Position numbers and translations under genes: made by a program
Shown here: one piece after another, positions 34,435 to 45,296 of the stretch
Numbering within the stretch: the first letter of the stretch is position 1
Layout of the letters: every line of letters starts with the position of its first letter
Origin: DATJGS01 sp035494735
GTDB lineage: Bacteria; Eisenbacteria; RBG-16-71-46
DNA: 64,000 bases
Assembly: GCA_035494735.1 (NCBI GenBank)
Contig: DATJGS010000019.1
Location: 1 to 64,000 of the forward strand
Reading direction: 5' to 3'
Notes under the pieces: model-generated
What the model was told of the DNA's origin: nothing
The model's database searches: none
Seen by the model: only the letters and a program-made list of their open reading frames with translations

Positions 34435-35814
34435 TCAGCGCAGGCCCAGCCATTGGAGGACGTACGGCCCGGTCAGCCCGACGAGCAGGCAGCCGACGAG
34501 CATCAGCGGCAGGCCGACGCGCAACAGGTCGCCGGACTCGAGCCCGCCCTCGCCGTAGGCCATGGCGTTCGGCGGCGAGCTGATCGTGAACGGCACGCCG
34601 AACGACGTGCCGATGGCGATGAGCACGGCGATCGAACGCGGCAGCCCGAGTCCGAGGGCGAGCGGGATCAGGAGCGCGGCGCTCGCCGTGTTGCTCATCA
34701 CCGCCCCCATCAGCGCCGCGACCAGCACGAACGCGGTGAAGCGCGCCGGCAGCGGCAGGCCGTCGCCTCCGGCGGTTCGCGCCAGATGCTCGAGCAGGCC
34801 CGAACGCTCCACGAGACGCCCGAGCACGATGCCGCCCGCGATCAAAAGTAGCGTCGACCAGTCGATGCGCCCCAGGTCCTCGCGCCGGAGCCAGCCGCCG
34901 CCAAACAGCACCGCCGCGACGCCGAGCGCCACGAGCGGCGCGGCGACGCCGTGGAGCGACTCCGTCAACCAGGCGGCCACGGCGAGTGCGAAGACGATCA
35001 CGAGGCCGCGTGCGCGACGGGTCAGCGGTTCGACGCGCACGTCGATCGGCTGGTACGCGCCTTCCACGCGGTGCGCACGAACGATCAGGACGTAGCTGAA
35101 CACGAGCATGCCGAGCATCAGCGGCATCGCGAAGCCCATCCACTGGACGAACGTGATCCGCAGCCACGGCTCGAGCTGCGCGATGGCGATTCCATTGGGG
35201 CCGGTGCCGATCGGCGTCGCCATGCCGCCCAGGTTCGCGCCCATGGCGACGGCCAGCAGGAGCGCGCCGCGGAACGACTCCGTGGCCGCGCCGCGATGGA
35301 GGTGCGGCCGGAGCGCGGCCAGCATCAGCGCGGCGGCCGCGATGTTGGAGATCCACATCGAGAGCGCCGCGGTCGCGATCATCACGAGCGCGAGCAGCCT
35401 ACGCCGGCGATGGCGGGACAACGCGAGCGCACGCTCGGCGACGAACGCGTCGATGCCATGCGACGACGCGGCCGCGCCGAGCGCGAACCCGCCGAAGAAC
35501 AGGGCGAGCACGGGGTCGGCCGCCCAGCCCAGCACCGCGCCCAGGCGATACGCCGGGTGCGTGACGCCGAGCACGAGCGGGATCGCCGCGATGAGCGCGA
35601 TCGTGGTCACGTAGGGTGGCACGATCTCGCTCAGCCACAGCACGAGCGCGCAGCCGCCGACGATCGCGACGCGCGCCTGGATCGGATCGTGGATCAGGAT
35701 CGAGCACGCGGCCACGACCGCGATCAGGGCCGCCGCCGCCACGAGCAGGCGCCGTTGCCATGCCGTCGCGGGTCCGGTCGGGTCGCCTGTCGTCAGGCGC
35801 GAAGGCGCGCTCAT
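34435..35814 (-). CDS. SLC13/DASS-type anion:Na+ symporter
   Basis: 459 residues, eleven or so membrane helices. Both substrate-site repeats are visible: GANLGGMATPIGTGPNGIAI near the middle, and GAVMSNTASAALLIPLALGLG with GTSFGVPFTISSPPNAMAYG near the end. The SNT motifs bind Na+ and carboxylate. Substrates in the family are di- and tricarboxylates, sulfate or phosphate. The gene stands alone between convergent and co-directional neighbours with no clear partner. Confidence 0.9.
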   Translation of the reverse strand: MSAPSRLTTGDPTGPATAWQRRLLVAAAALIAVVAACSILIHDPIQARVAIVGGCALVLWLSEIVPPYVTTIALIAAIPLVLGVTHPAYRLGAVLGWAADPVLALFFGGFALGAAASSHGIDAFVAERALALSRHRRRRLLALVMIATAALSMWISNIAAAALMLAALRPHLHRGAATESFRGALLLAVAMGANLGGMATPIGTGPNGIAIAQLEPWLRITFVQWMGFAMPLMLGMLVFSYVLIVRAHRVEGAYQPIDVRVEPLTRRARGLVIVFALAVAAWLTESLHGVAAPLVALGVAAVLFGGGWLRREDLGRIDWSTLLLIAGGIVLGRLVERSGLLEHLARTAGGDGLPLPARFTAFVLVAALMGAVMSNTASAALLIPLALGLGLPRSIAVLIAIGTSFGVPFTISSPPNAMAYGEGGLESGDLLRVGLPLMLVGCLLVGLTGPYVLQWLGLR

Positions 35815-35946
35815 GCGGGCCTCGCGGCTTCTCGCCGGGCCCGGCTGGAAGCGTTCGAGTTCTCATGACGGCCCGCTCGCGCCTTGCGCATGGGAGCCAT
35901 GGTAGCGCGTGCGCCGACGTGCCGCGTCGCGGACGCGCCGATAGGC

Positions 35947-35980
35947 GACGGCGCCGCCGGCTTTCGCCGACGGCGCCGCC
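35947..35980 (-). terminator. Strong G+C-rich hairpin after the outer-membrane gene
   Basis: Two near-identical 15-base arms around a TTTC loop form a 15-bp stem with two mismatches, 28 bases beyond the stop of the outer-membrane gene on the minus strand. Candidate terminator; no T-tract follows. Confidence 0.5.
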
Positions 35981-36007
35981 GTGCGAGCGCTGACTGCCGT
36001 GGGTTCC

Positions 36008-36562
36008 TTACCAGTGGAAGGCCACGCCCGAGAATAGCGCGACATCGTTGCGCGCCTCGGCCTTCTGGTTGCCGAGCAGCCCCTTGAACCGCGTGGCGTA
36101 GTCACGACCCTCGAGCCGGATCGCCAGCCAGTTGAGCTGGAATTCGCTGCCGAGCGCCGCATAGCCGCCGAGATTCGTCTCCTTGTGGCTGTTGTTGCCG
36201 TGATCGACGTACGTCCGTCCTCCGATGCCGCCACCCACGAACGGCCGGAACTGCCAACGACCGTTCATGTGATATGGACGGAACGTTTCGACGCCGACGT
36301 CATAGTTGTACACGCACACGTCCGAGGACGTCTTGTTCGGCGCCCACGCGAGCGTGCCCACGAAGTGCAGTCGGTCGCGCATCTCGACGGCGCCCTGGGC
36401 ACCGACAAACAGGGCGTCCTTCAGGATGTCGCGCTGCGGCCCCGTCGGAACGAACGCGCCGGCGAACGGGCGCACCTCGCAAGTCAGGTCCGCGCGTGCC
36501 ATGGTCGCGACTCCGGCGCTCATGCCGGCCACTACTGCGACCGCGATGAAGATCCTGCGCAT
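36008..36562 (-). CDS. Outer-membrane beta-barrel protein, function unknown
   Basis: 184 residues with a signal peptide (MRRIFIAVAVVAGMSAGVATMARA) and a barrel-like remainder: alternating strands such as YDVGVETFRPYHM, RPFVGGGIGGRTYV and the closing aromatic FSGVAFHW. GGAGGAGG lies just before the ATG. A sigma-54-type promoter 115 bases upstream, with three upstream half-sites, suggests stress induction. The family could not be named; the domain is like small OmpW/OmpA-type barrels in size. Confidence 0.78.
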   Translation of the reverse strand: MRRIFIAVAVVAGMSAGVATMARADLTCEVRPFAGAFVPTGPQRDILKDALFVGAQGAVEMRDRLHFVGTLAWAPNKTSSDVCVYNYDVGVETFRPYHMNGRWQFRPFVGGGIGGRTYVDHGNNSHKETNLGGYAALGSEFQLNWLAIRLEGRDYATRFKGLLGNQKAEARNDVALFSGVAFHW

Positions 36563-36676
36563 GGCCTCCTCCTCTTGCCCGTGGCTGCCGGGCACGTCGA
36601 TGTCGGCACGGTGGCGTCGCGAGAGCGTCTCCCGGGCGGCGCCGCGTGGACGGCGGCATCGGCACGCAGTCACATG

Positions 36677-36692
36677 TGCGACGTCCGTGCCA
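36677..36692 (-). promoter_or_regulatory. Sigma-54-type promoter of the outer-membrane gene
   Basis: Minus strand TGGCACG-GACG-TCGCA: complete -24 element, one mismatch in the -12 element. It is 115 bases before the ATG. Confidence 0.62.
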
Positions 36693-36793
36693 GCGGCGGC
36701 GAAGAGGTCGGGCACGGTGGCAACGTGCCGGCGCGCGAGCGAGTTGCGGCGCTCGTGAGGCGCTCGGACCGGCGCCGGCCGGGCGCGAAGCGC

Positions 36794-36818
36794 CTGCCAG
36801 CCTGACAGCCGACTGCCA
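36794..36818 (-). promoter_or_regulatory. Triple CTGnCAG enhancer-like site
   Basis: CTGCCAG (36794-36800), CTGACAG (36802-36808) and CTGCCA (36813-36818) in a row, 102-126 bases upstream of the sigma-54-type promoter. The CTGACAG/CTGGCAG pair separated by one base recurs in the same form at 44548-44562. Confidence 0.6.
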
Positions 36819-36863
36819 CTCTCGATCGCGCGGAGCTTCGCCCGCGCCGGCGCCCGCCGGAGT

Positions 36864-38066
36864 TCACTCGGTGCGCAACGCTTCGATGGGGTCGAGCCGC
36901 GCGGCGCGCATGGCGGGCGCGACGCCGGCCAGGAGTCCGACGCCCAGGGAAACGCCGAGCGCGATCGCGACGACGAGCGGCGACGTGTACGCCTGGATCG
37001 CGGGAACGAGGCGCGCGAGCAGCGCGGCGCCCCCCGCGCCCGCGACGAGGCCGGCCGTGCCGCCCACGCCCGCGGTCAGCGCCGCCTCGCACAGGTACCA
37101 GCTCAACACCTGCGCGTCCGTCGCGCCCAGTGCCTTGATGAGTCCGACCTCGCGCACGCGCTCCTGCACGACGATCCACAGCACGGTGAAGATGCCGATC
37201 GCGCCGACGAGGAGGCTGACGCCGGCGATCGCCGTCACCGCGCCGGTTACGACGTCCATGATGGCGTCGATGACCTTCATGGCGTCCGCCTGAGTCATGA
37301 CCGTGAAGTCCTCTTCGCCGCCGTGGCGATCGATCATGAGCCGTCGGGCGCGTTCGCGCAGGCGCTCGCTGTCGTCGATGGACGTCGCCTTCAGGTCGAT
37401 TTCTCCCAGCTCGGGTCGGTTGAACAGGCGCAGCGCGTCGGCGACCGGGACGTAGGCGATGTCGTCCAGGTCGAAGCCGAACATCATGCCCTTGGACTCC
37501 ATGACGCCGATCACGCGAAAGCGTGCCTGTCCGATGCGGATCTGGCGCCCGACGGCGGCCACGTTGCCGAACAGCTCGCGCTTCAGGGTCGGGCCGAGCA
37601 CGGCGACCGCCGAGCCGCGGTCCCACTCGACGTCGGGAAGGAATCGCCCCGCGGCCACGCGCATGGACCACACGTCGGGCGCTCGCCCGCCGGCACCCAT
37701 GATCAGCACGCGCCGCCCGCGGCGCTCGAATTCCACCTCGGCGGTGCCGCCGGCGTAGGGCGTGGCCGAGATCACGCCCGGCAGCCGCGCCAGCGCCCGC
37801 GCGTCGTCGAGCGTGAGCTTGCGCGCGCTCCCCCCCGCGCCTCCGGGCACGCCCATGGTGGATACCCTGCCCGGATTCACGGCGACGACGGACGTTCCGA
37901 ACATCGTCGCCTGGGCCTGGATGAAGCGACGCGTGCCTTCGCCCAGCGACGACATGGCCACGACCGCGCCCAGACCGATCCCGACTGCGAGCGCGGAGAG
38001 CCCGTAGCGCAGGCGGTGCGCGAGCAGCGCCTCGACCGACAGCGAGAACAGGTCGCGGAGGCTCAT
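36864..38066 (-). CDS. MacB-type ABC permease (second of two)
   Basis: 400 residues with one N-terminal helix, a large periplasmic MacB-PCD-like domain, and three C-terminal helices forming the FtsX domain (VGAIGIFTVLWIVVQERVREVGLIKALGATDAQVL, end LDPIEALRTE). With its upstream twin, the ATPase and the HlyD-like adaptor it forms a tripartite-type export or mechanotransmission system. It starts ATGA-overlapped with the first permease. Two different permeases of about 400 residues suggest a heterodimer. Confidence 0.9.
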   Translation of the reverse strand: MSLRDLFSLSVEALLAHRLRYGLSALAVGIGLGAVVAMSSLGEGTRRFIQAQATMFGTSVVAVNPGRVSTMGVPGGAGGSARKLTLDDARALARLPGVISATPYAGGTAEVEFERRGRRVLIMGAGGRAPDVWSMRVAAGRFLPDVEWDRGSAVAVLGPTLKRELFGNVAAVGRQIRIGQARFRVIGVMESKGMMFGFDLDDIAYVPVADALRLFNRPELGEIDLKATSIDDSERLRERARRLMIDRHGGEEDFTVMTQADAMKVIDAIMDVVTGAVTAIAGVSLLVGAIGIFTVLWIVVQERVREVGLIKALGATDAQVLSWYLCEAALTAGVGGTAGLVAGAGGAALLARLVPAIQAYTSPLVVAIALGVSLGVGLLAGVAPAMRAARLDPIEALRTE

Positions 38067-39268
38067 CGCTTCCCCTGCAGGGCCTCGGCCGGCGGCAGCG
38101 CGGCGGCGCGGCGCGCCGGGATCAGGCCGAAGAGCCCGCCGGTCGTGAGCGCGAGCGCCAGCGCCCCGACGATCCACGGCGGCGACGGCGCCAGCGGGAA
38201 CGCGGGCCAGAGGCGCGCGCCGGCGGCCAGGACGGCCAGCCCGGTCGCGATGCCGATGACGGCGCCGAGCGCCGACAACAGCAGCGCCTCGACCAGGAAC
38301 AGCTTCGTCACCTGAGTCGAGCGCGCGCCCAGCGCTTTGAGCAGGCCCACCTCGGCGATCCGCTCCGAGACCGCGATGAGCATCACGTTCATGATGCCGA
38401 TGCCGGCGACCGCGACGGCGATGGCCGCGATGCCGGCCACGGCGGCGGTGAGCGTATCGAGCACCGCGCGGAAGCTCTTGAGCATTGCGTCCTGCGTCAC
38501 GACCGTGAAGTCTTCGCCCCGGTGACGGTCGACGAGAACCGCCTTGACGCGCGCGACCGCGCCCGGGATCGCGGCCGGGTCCGAGACCTGGACGATGATG
38601 TGGAACAGACTGACCTTGTCGAACATCGTGAGGCCGGTCGCGACCGGGATCAGCGCCAGATCGTCGAAGTCGAAGCCGAGCGACTGACCCTTGGGCGCGA
38701 GCACTCCGATCACCCGGAAGCGCCGCTCGCCGATGCGCACCATGCGGCCCACCGGATTCTCGGCGCCGAAGACCTCGCGGGCGAGCTTGCGGCCGATGAC
38801 GGCGTAGGAGCCTCCGGCCCGCGGATCGCCCGGAGGCAGGAATCGCCCGCGCTCCATCGCCAGCTCGCGCATCGTCGCGTACTCCGCCGTGACGCCGACG
38901 ACGTACACGTCGCGGCGCTTCTCGCCGTAGCGGAACGCGCCCGTTCCGAGCGACACCGGCGCGACCGCGCGCAGTCCCGGGACGCGACGCCGAATCGCGT
39001 CGCAGTCGTCGAGCGTGAGCGCGCGCTCCGCGCCCTCGAACATGGTGCGCATTCCGGACGTCTCGGTCCGACCGGGCGACACCGTGACCAGGTTCGCGCC
39101 CATGGCGGCGAAGCGGCCGACGACGTAGCGCTTGGCCGCGTCGCCCACCCCGGCGAGCACCAGCACGGCGGCCACGCCGATGGCCACGGCGATGCCGCTG
39201 AGCACGGTCCGCAGGCGATGGAGCCTCAGGGATTCCGTGGCGAGCGCGGCCACGTCGGCCGGCCTCAT
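38063..39268 (-). CDS. MacB-type ABC permease (first of two)
   Basis: 401 residues, same architecture as its neighbour: N-terminal helix (LRTVLSGIAVAIGVAAVLVLAGVGD), periplasmic domain with TVSPGRTETSGM and GRFLPPGDPRAGGSYAVIG, then the FtsX region ERIAEVGLLKALGARSTQV and three helices, ending ARRAAALPPAEALQGKR. The start overlaps the stop of the ATPase gene by four bases. Confidence 0.9.
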   Translation of the reverse strand: MRPADVAALATESLRLHRLRTVLSGIAVAIGVAAVLVLAGVGDAAKRYVVGRFAAMGANLVTVSPGRTETSGMRTMFEGAERALTLDDCDAIRRRVPGLRAVAPVSLGTGAFRYGEKRRDVYVVGVTAEYATMRELAMERGRFLPPGDPRAGGSYAVIGRKLAREVFGAENPVGRMVRIGERRFRVIGVLAPKGQSLGFDFDDLALIPVATGLTMFDKVSLFHIIVQVSDPAAIPGAVARVKAVLVDRHRGEDFTVVTQDAMLKSFRAVLDTLTAAVAGIAAIAVAVAGIGIMNVMLIAVSERIAEVGLLKALGARSTQVTKLFLVEALLLSALGAVIGIATGLAVLAAGARLWPAFPLAPSPPWIVGALALALTTGGLFGLIPARRAAALPPAEALQGKR

Positions 39269-40023
39269 GGGCGGCCTCCGTCCCCGCGACGCTCGTCCAC
39301 GAAACGGCCGTCGCGCATCGTGAGCACGCGTTCGGCCCGAGCCGCGACGCGCGCGTCGTGCGTGACGAGGACGATGGTCAGCCCGTCGTGGTGCAGCGCC
39401 TCGAGCATCGTGACGATCTCGTCGCCGGTCCGTGAATCGAGATTACCGGTCGGCTCGTCGGCGAGCAGCAGTTGCGGCCGCATCACCATGGCGCGGGCGA
39501 TGGCGACGCGCTGGCGTTCGCCGCCGGACATCTGGTCCGGCCGGTGCTTCATGCGACCGGCGAGCCCGGTGGAGCGCAGCGCGGCTTCCACGCGCTGCCG
39601 GCGCTCCGCAGGATCGACCCCGGCCAGGATGAGCGGCAGTTCGACGTTGCGCGCGGCGGTCATGCGCGGCACGAGATGGTAGCTCTGGAAGACGAAGCCC
39701 ATTTCGCGCTGGCGAATCCCGGCCAGGCGGTCGGGCGACAGCGCTTCGACTGCGGCGCCGTTCAGCAGGTAGCGTCCCGACGTCGGCGAATCGAGGCAAC
39801 CGAGCACCTGGAGCAACGAGGACTTGCCCGAGCCGGACGGCCCCACGAGCGCGACGAACTCGCCGCGCTGGACGCTCATCGAGACGTGGTCGAGCGCGCG
39901 CACCTCGGTCTCGCCGACGCGGTAGACGCGCGTCACGTCGTCGAGGCGGATGATCTCGCGGGCCGCGCTCGGCGCTTCCGGCGACGTCGCCTCGCGGACG
40001 GGCGACGCGGGCGCCGCGCTCAT
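39265..40023 (-). CDS. LolD/MacB-type ABC ATPase
   Basis: 252 residues: Walker A GPSGSGKSS, Q-loop FVFQSYHLVPRM, signature MSGGERQRVAIARA, Walker B LLLADEPTGNLDSRTG, H-loop VTHDARV. The sequence is of the MacB/LolD/FtsE class, which powers permeases of the FtsX fold. The N-terminal 22 residues are an Ala/Ser/Pro extension. ATGA overlap with the adaptor gene sets the start. Confidence 0.93.
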   Translation of the reverse strand: MSAAPASPVREATSPEAPSAAREIIRLDDVTRVYRVGETEVRALDHVSMSVQRGEFVALVGPSGSGKSSLLQVLGCLDSPTSGRYLLNGAAVEALSPDRLAGIRQREMGFVFQSYHLVPRMTAARNVELPLILAGVDPAERRQRVEAALRSTGLAGRMKHRPDQMSGGERQRVAIARAMVMRPQLLLADEPTGNLDSRTGDEIVTMLEALHHDGLTIVLVTHDARVAARAERVLTMRDGRFVDERRGDGGRP

Positions 40024-41192
40024 GGCAGAGCGGCCGTCGCGGCCGAATCCGCGGCGGCCGGCTCCCCGCGCGGGTTCGCCGCGATCGCGATCCGCGCGCC
40101 CGCCTTGACGCCGAGGCGGTCCAGGCTGGTGATGACGCGCTCGCCGGGGCCGAGGCCGCCCTGGATCTCCGTCCACTGCCAGTTGCGCAGGCCGGTCCGG
40201 ACCTGGCGCGCCGCCGCGCGGCCGCGCTCGGCCACCAGCACGCGATCGCCCTCGAGCAACGCCAGGCTCGGGATGCGCAGCACGGCGTCGCGGCGCGCGA
40301 GCACGATCTCGACGTCGGCGGTCATGCCGGGACGCGGCGGCGGGCGCGACCCGTCGGGACGCAGGTCGAGTTCGACCTCGATCGTGCGGTTCTGCTCCTT
40401 CACGGTCTCGACCATGGGCGCCACCCGCGTCACGGACACCGGCCACTCGACGCCGGGATACGCGTCGAGCGTGACGCGCGCCGGGAGCCCACGCGCCAGG
40501 CGACCGGCGTCGCGTTCGTCGATGGGAGCGCTGACGTAGAGGCGATCGAGCGCCACGAGTTCGAGCACGGTCTGGCCGGGCACCACGGACTCGCCGATCT
40601 CGACGTCGCGGCGGGTCAGCACGCCATCGAACGGCGCGCGCACCACCAGGTGCGCGAGTTCGTCCTCGGCCAGCCGCACCGCCGACTGGGCGCCGGCGCG
40701 CCGCGCCTCGGCCACGCGCAACTCGGCCGCCGTCGACTCGAGGCGCGAGCGCGCCGCGTCGATCTCTTCGGCTGAGATGAGACCGTCGCGGCGGAGCGGT
40801 TCGCGGCGCGCGAGATCCTGACGCGCGAGCAGTTCGGCCGCATGTGCGGCCTCGTGCGCGGCGTCGGCGGCCTCGAAGTCGCGACGCGCGGCCTCGAGCT
40901 GCGTCGCCGCGGTCGAGGACTCGAGCGCGAGAACGACGGTTCCCGCGCGCACGCGCGCGCCTTCACGGAACAGGATGCGGGCGACGCGTCCGGCGCGCTC
41001 GACGCCGAGCCGTGCCTCCGCGCGGGAGCGGACGGTGCCGCCCTCGCTGTTGGCGACGACATCCTCGACCGCCCCGCGCTCGACCGCGGCCGCTTCCACC
41101 GCGATGGGCCGCGGACTCGCGAGCCGCCGCGTCGCGAACACCAGCGCCGCGAGGACGATCAGCCCCACCAGCCAACGCCGCCATCTCAACAT
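40020..41192 (-). CDS. HlyD/MacA-type periplasmic adaptor
   Basis: 390 residues: an N-terminal membrane anchor (RWLVGLIVLAALVFATRRL), a lipoyl half (GRVARILFREGARVRAGTVVLALES), a coiled-coil hairpin of about 90 residues rich in Ala/Glu/Arg, a second lipoyl half (VVRAPFDGVLTRRDVEIGESVVPG), and beta-barrel domains. It links the ATPase-permease complex to the outer membrane or its substrate. First gene of the four-gene export operon, 49 bases after the DUF2892 gene. Confidence 0.9.
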   Translation of the reverse strand: MLRWRRWLVGLIVLAALVFATRRLASPRPIAVEAAAVERGAVEDVVANSEGGTVRSRAEARLGVERAGRVARILFREGARVRAGTVVLALESSTAATQLEAARRDFEAADAAHEAAHAAELLARQDLARREPLRRDGLISAEEIDAARSRLESTAAELRVAEARRAGAQSAVRLAEDELAHLVVRAPFDGVLTRRDVEIGESVVPGQTVLELVALDRLYVSAPIDERDAGRLARGLPARVTLDAYPGVEWPVSVTRVAPMVETVKEQNRTIEVELDLRPDGSRPPPRPGMTADVEIVLARRDAVLRIPSLALLEGDRVLVAERGRAAARQVRTGLRNWQWTEIQGGLGPGERVITSLDRLGVKAGARIAIAANPRGEPAAADSAATAALP

Positions 41193-41241
41193 GTCGTCCC
41201 CCTTCGCCGGATCGACTTCACGCCGCGGCGCGGGCTCGTGC

Positions 41242-41439
41242 CTACGCGTGCTTGGGCGGCGGCGTGCAGGTCGTCGTGCCGAACGGCAGATACACCGGGC
41301 ACCAGCGCAGCAACCCGGTCAGGAGCGGCATCAGTCCGAGCGCGCCCCACCACGACTTGAAGTAGACCCCGACGCCGATCACCACCAGGCCGAGGACGAT
41401 TCGAAACGCCCGATCCAGTCCGCCTACGTTGGGTTTCAT
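41242..41439 (-). CDS. DUF2892/YgaP-type small membrane protein
   Basis: 65 residues, start MKPNVGGLDRAFRIVLGLVV, a pattern typical of the DUF2892 family (NVG..DR..R...G), with two membrane helices and a C-terminal WCPVYLPFGTTTC containing two Cys. GGAGGG before the ATG. It is the first gene after the sigma-54-type promoter at 41691 and probably leads the transcript into the export operon. The role in other bacteria is unclear; related domains occur next to rhodanese domains. Confidence 0.82.
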   Translation of the reverse strand: MKPNVGGLDRAFRIVLGLVVIGVGVYFKSWWGALGLMPLLTGLLRWCPVYLPFGTTTCTPPPKHA

Positions 41440-41675
41440 GATGCCCTCCACAGCGTGCTTCACGTGGCCGCTCGGCCTCGAGTCCACACACCGCGCCCGC
41501 GCCGGTGATTCCGAACCGTCCCCTCCCAAGTTCGAAAGCCGGAGCGCGGCTCGCGGTGCGCGTTTCATCCGATGCTGCAGCGCGGCACCTCTCATGGCCG
41601 ACGGCGTCGCTCGTCCCGTGCGCCGGGGCCCACGTAGCAACCGTGTGGATCGGTGCCGCGCACGCGTTGGGAAAC

Positions 41676-41691
41676 AGCATCAACCGTGCCT
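41676..41691 (-). promoter_or_regulatory. Sigma-54-type promoter for DUF2892 and the export operon
   Basis: Minus strand AGGCACG-GTTG-ATGCT: complete GG and GC doublets, two mismatches overall. Transcription would begin near 41664, leaving a leader of roughly 225 bases without a gene before the ATG at 41439. Confidence 0.62.
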
Positions 41692-41744
41692 CGGGGATGA
41701 ACGTCGGCGTCGGCGCCAAGTCGTTGCGCCCGGCCGCGAGGATG

Positions 41745-41810
41745 ACGCTGGCAGGGCGTCGGCCGCCGCCTCGCTCTGCCAGCGTGTCAGGAGAGGGGAA
41801 AGATTGGCAG
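41745..41810 (-). promoter_or_regulatory. CTGGCAG cluster with 10-bp inverted repeat
   Basis: ACGCTGGCAG (41745-41754) and CTGCCAGCGT (41776-41785) are perfect inverted copies; TGTCAG (41785-41790) and TTGGCAG (41804-41810) follow. They lie 57-119 bases upstream of the sigma-54-type promoter on the minus strand, inside the 463-base gap after the response-regulator gene. Confidence 0.58.
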
Positions 41811-41902
41811 GGCGCACGCGCAGGGTGAAGCGCGCATGGGGCGGGGCCGCGCGCTGCGCGGCACGGGCGCGACGGAGGGTTTCGACCCGCGGTCAGGCGG
41901 GA

Positions 41903-43341
<1,439 letters not shown>

Positions 43342-43345
<4 letters not shown>

Positions 43346-44526
43346 GTCGCCTCTCCTCCCGAGCCCTTGAAGGGCAGTTCGACCACGAAGCGCGCGCCGC
43401 CCTCCGCTCGATTCTCGCCGCGGATCGACCCGCCGTGACGGCTCACGATGCCGTGGCACACGAACAGCCCGAGCCCCGTGCCCTTGCCGGGCGGCTTGGT
43501 CGTGAAGAACGGATCCCAGATGCGCGACAGATCCTGCGGCGTGATGCCCGACCCTGTGTCCTCGACCTCGAGCTGCGCCAACTTGCCCACGGGTCGGGTG
43601 CGCACCGTCAGGACGCCTCCCGCGGGCATGGCCTGGACGGCGTTCAACATGAGATTCATGCACACGCCACGCAGCTCGGACTCGCGCCCCCAGATCCGGG
43701 GCAGCGCGAGATCGACATCGGGCCTCCACTCGATCTGCTGCCGGCGCATTTGATACGACAGCAACTCGACGGTGTCCTCCACGGCGCGATTCAGGTCCGT
43801 CCACGCGGGGCTGGCCGACGAGGGCTGCACGAGCAGCATCAGCTTCGACGTCGTGTCGCTGCAGCGCGTCACTTCGCGCTGCAGGATGTCGGCGATCTCG
43901 AGCACCTCGCCGCAGTGCTCGGCGTCGCACTCGCCGCGCGCCGTCAGGCGCTGCAGCGCCTCGACGCCGGCCATGATCGACGCGAGCGGGTTGTTGATCT
44001 CGTGACTGATGCCGGCGGCGAGCATGCCGACCGCGGCGAGCCGCTCGCCGTGCGCGACCTGCGCCTCGAGCGACGTGCGGTCGGTGACGTCGCGCCACAC
44101 CTCGACGACGTGCGAGACGACGCCGGCCTCGTTCAGGATCGGGGTGAACGTCCCCTCCCAGCGCCGCGTGACCCCGGAGGCGTCGGGCAGGGCCCGCACC
44201 ACGCGCTGCGGCCGTCCCTCGTCGCGCGCGCGACACGCCGGGCACATGACGCCGGCCCCGGCGCCATGCTCGGGGCAACGCAGCACGTCGGCACAGTGGG
44301 CGCCCGTTCTCGCGCCCGCGCGGGTGCCGAACGCTTCCACGTAACGCCGGTTGGCGGCGACGACGCGCTGCCCAACGTCGACGACGGCGATCGCGTCCAC
44401 GAGCGAGTCCAACAGGGCGGGCGCGAAATCGCGCAGGGCGTCGTCGGAAATGCCGACGCCGGGCTCGATTCTGTAGCCGGCGCTGGCCTTGGAGTCGGGG
44501 TGACTCACTGCGGGATCTCTTCTCAC
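43342..44526 (-). CDS. PAS histidine kinase with Cys cluster, partner of the NtrC-type regulator
   Basis: 394 residues, no membrane helix, so cytosolic. The PAS domain (about 35-150) carries C78-x5-C84-x10-C95-x2-C98 (HCADVLRC, GVMCPACRA), which could bind metal or an Fe-S cluster or form disulfides. The dimerisation box has H175 (GISHEINNPLASI). The ATPase domain shows NLMLNAVQAM, VEDTGSGITP and GTGLGL. The GTG at 44526 is the first start; a GTG at 44508 with AGAAGAG upstream is an alternative. It would report redox or metal state to the sigma-54 activator. Confidence 0.93.
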
Positions 44527-44547
44527 TGCGAGTTCGTCCGAACGACC

Positions 44548-44562
44548 CTGACAGTCTGGCAG
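44548..44562 (+). promoter_or_regulatory. CTGACAG-T-CTGGCAG enhancer-like site upstream of hsp20
   Basis: Two CTGnCAG half-sites separated by one base, 122-136 bases upstream of the sigma-54-type promoter of hsp20, between the kinase gene and hsp20. It mirrors the site at 36794-36808. Confidence 0.6.
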
Positions 44563-44683
44563 ATCGGATCGGGCGGAGCAACGAGGGCTCCGTGGCGGGC
44601 GCCGGCGCGTCCCCTGTCCGAACTCGCTGCGACGCGGCCAACTCGGTGCTCGGCCGGCGACCTCGTGGAAAAGCGCCGCGCCG

Positions 44684-44699
44684 TGGCACGGGCCATGCC
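44684..44699 (+). promoter_or_regulatory. Sigma-54-type promoter of hsp20
   Basis: TGGCACG-GGCC-ATGCC: complete -24 element and GC doublet at the correct spacing. It lies 114 bases before the hsp20 ATG. Confidence 0.68.
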
Positions 44700-44797
44700 C
44701 TTGTCGTCATCGACCGCGGGACTCCTTCCCGCGCCTCCGCGCCTCGCGAGCAGCCCCGAAGCGCGGAAACGAAACCGGCGCTGCGCAGGAGAAGTTC

Positions 44798-45235
44798 ATG
44801 AAGACCCTCGCCCCTGCGAACAGCCTGATGACGCTTCGCAATGAAATGGACCGCCTGTTCGATCGCATCTGGGACGGCGATGCGAACAAGGTGTCCGCCC
44901 AGGGTGATTGGCTCCCCGCGCTCGATCTGCGTGAGACGAAGGAAGGCTTCTTCGTGATGCTCGACGTGCCGGGCATCGAACCTCGCGACATTCACGTGAC
45001 CCTTCGTGAGGGACTGCTGATCATCCGTGGCGAACGGAAGAACGAGATCGAAGAGAAGGAGGAGACGTTCTATCGCACCGAGCGGCAGTACGGCATCTTC
45101 AGCCGTGCGGTTCGGCTGCCTTCCGCGGTGGACGGCTCCAAAGTCGCGGCGTCCTTCAAGAACGGCGTGCTCACGGTGATGGTGCCGAAGTCTGCCGAGT
45201 CCAAGGATCGCGACATCCCGGTACACGTCAGCTAG
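44798..45235 (+). CDS. Hsp20/alpha-crystallin small heat-shock protein
   Basis: 145 residues. An N-terminal arm (NSLMTLRNEMDRLFDRIWDG) leads to the alpha-crystallin domain: WLPALDLRETKEGFFVMLDVPG, the A-x-x-x-NGVL signature as AASFKNGVLTVMVPK, and a short C-terminal tail (RDIPVHVS) with an I-P-V anchor. Small Hsps hold unfolding proteins. AGGAGAAG precedes the ATG. Control by the adjacent two-component system through a sigma-54-type promoter is inferred from sequence. Confidence 0.95.
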   Translation: MKTLAPANSLMTLRNEMDRLFDRIWDGDANKVSAQGDWLPALDLRETKEGFFVMLDVPGIEPRDIHVTLREGLLIIRGERKNEIEEKEETFYRTERQYGIFSRAVRLPSAVDGSKVAASFKNGVLTVMVPKSAESKDRDIPVHVS

Positions 45236-45296
45236 CGGCTGACGGTCGCTCCGTGCGAGCTCGCTGAGATTCGCGCGGACCCGGGACTCGACCCAC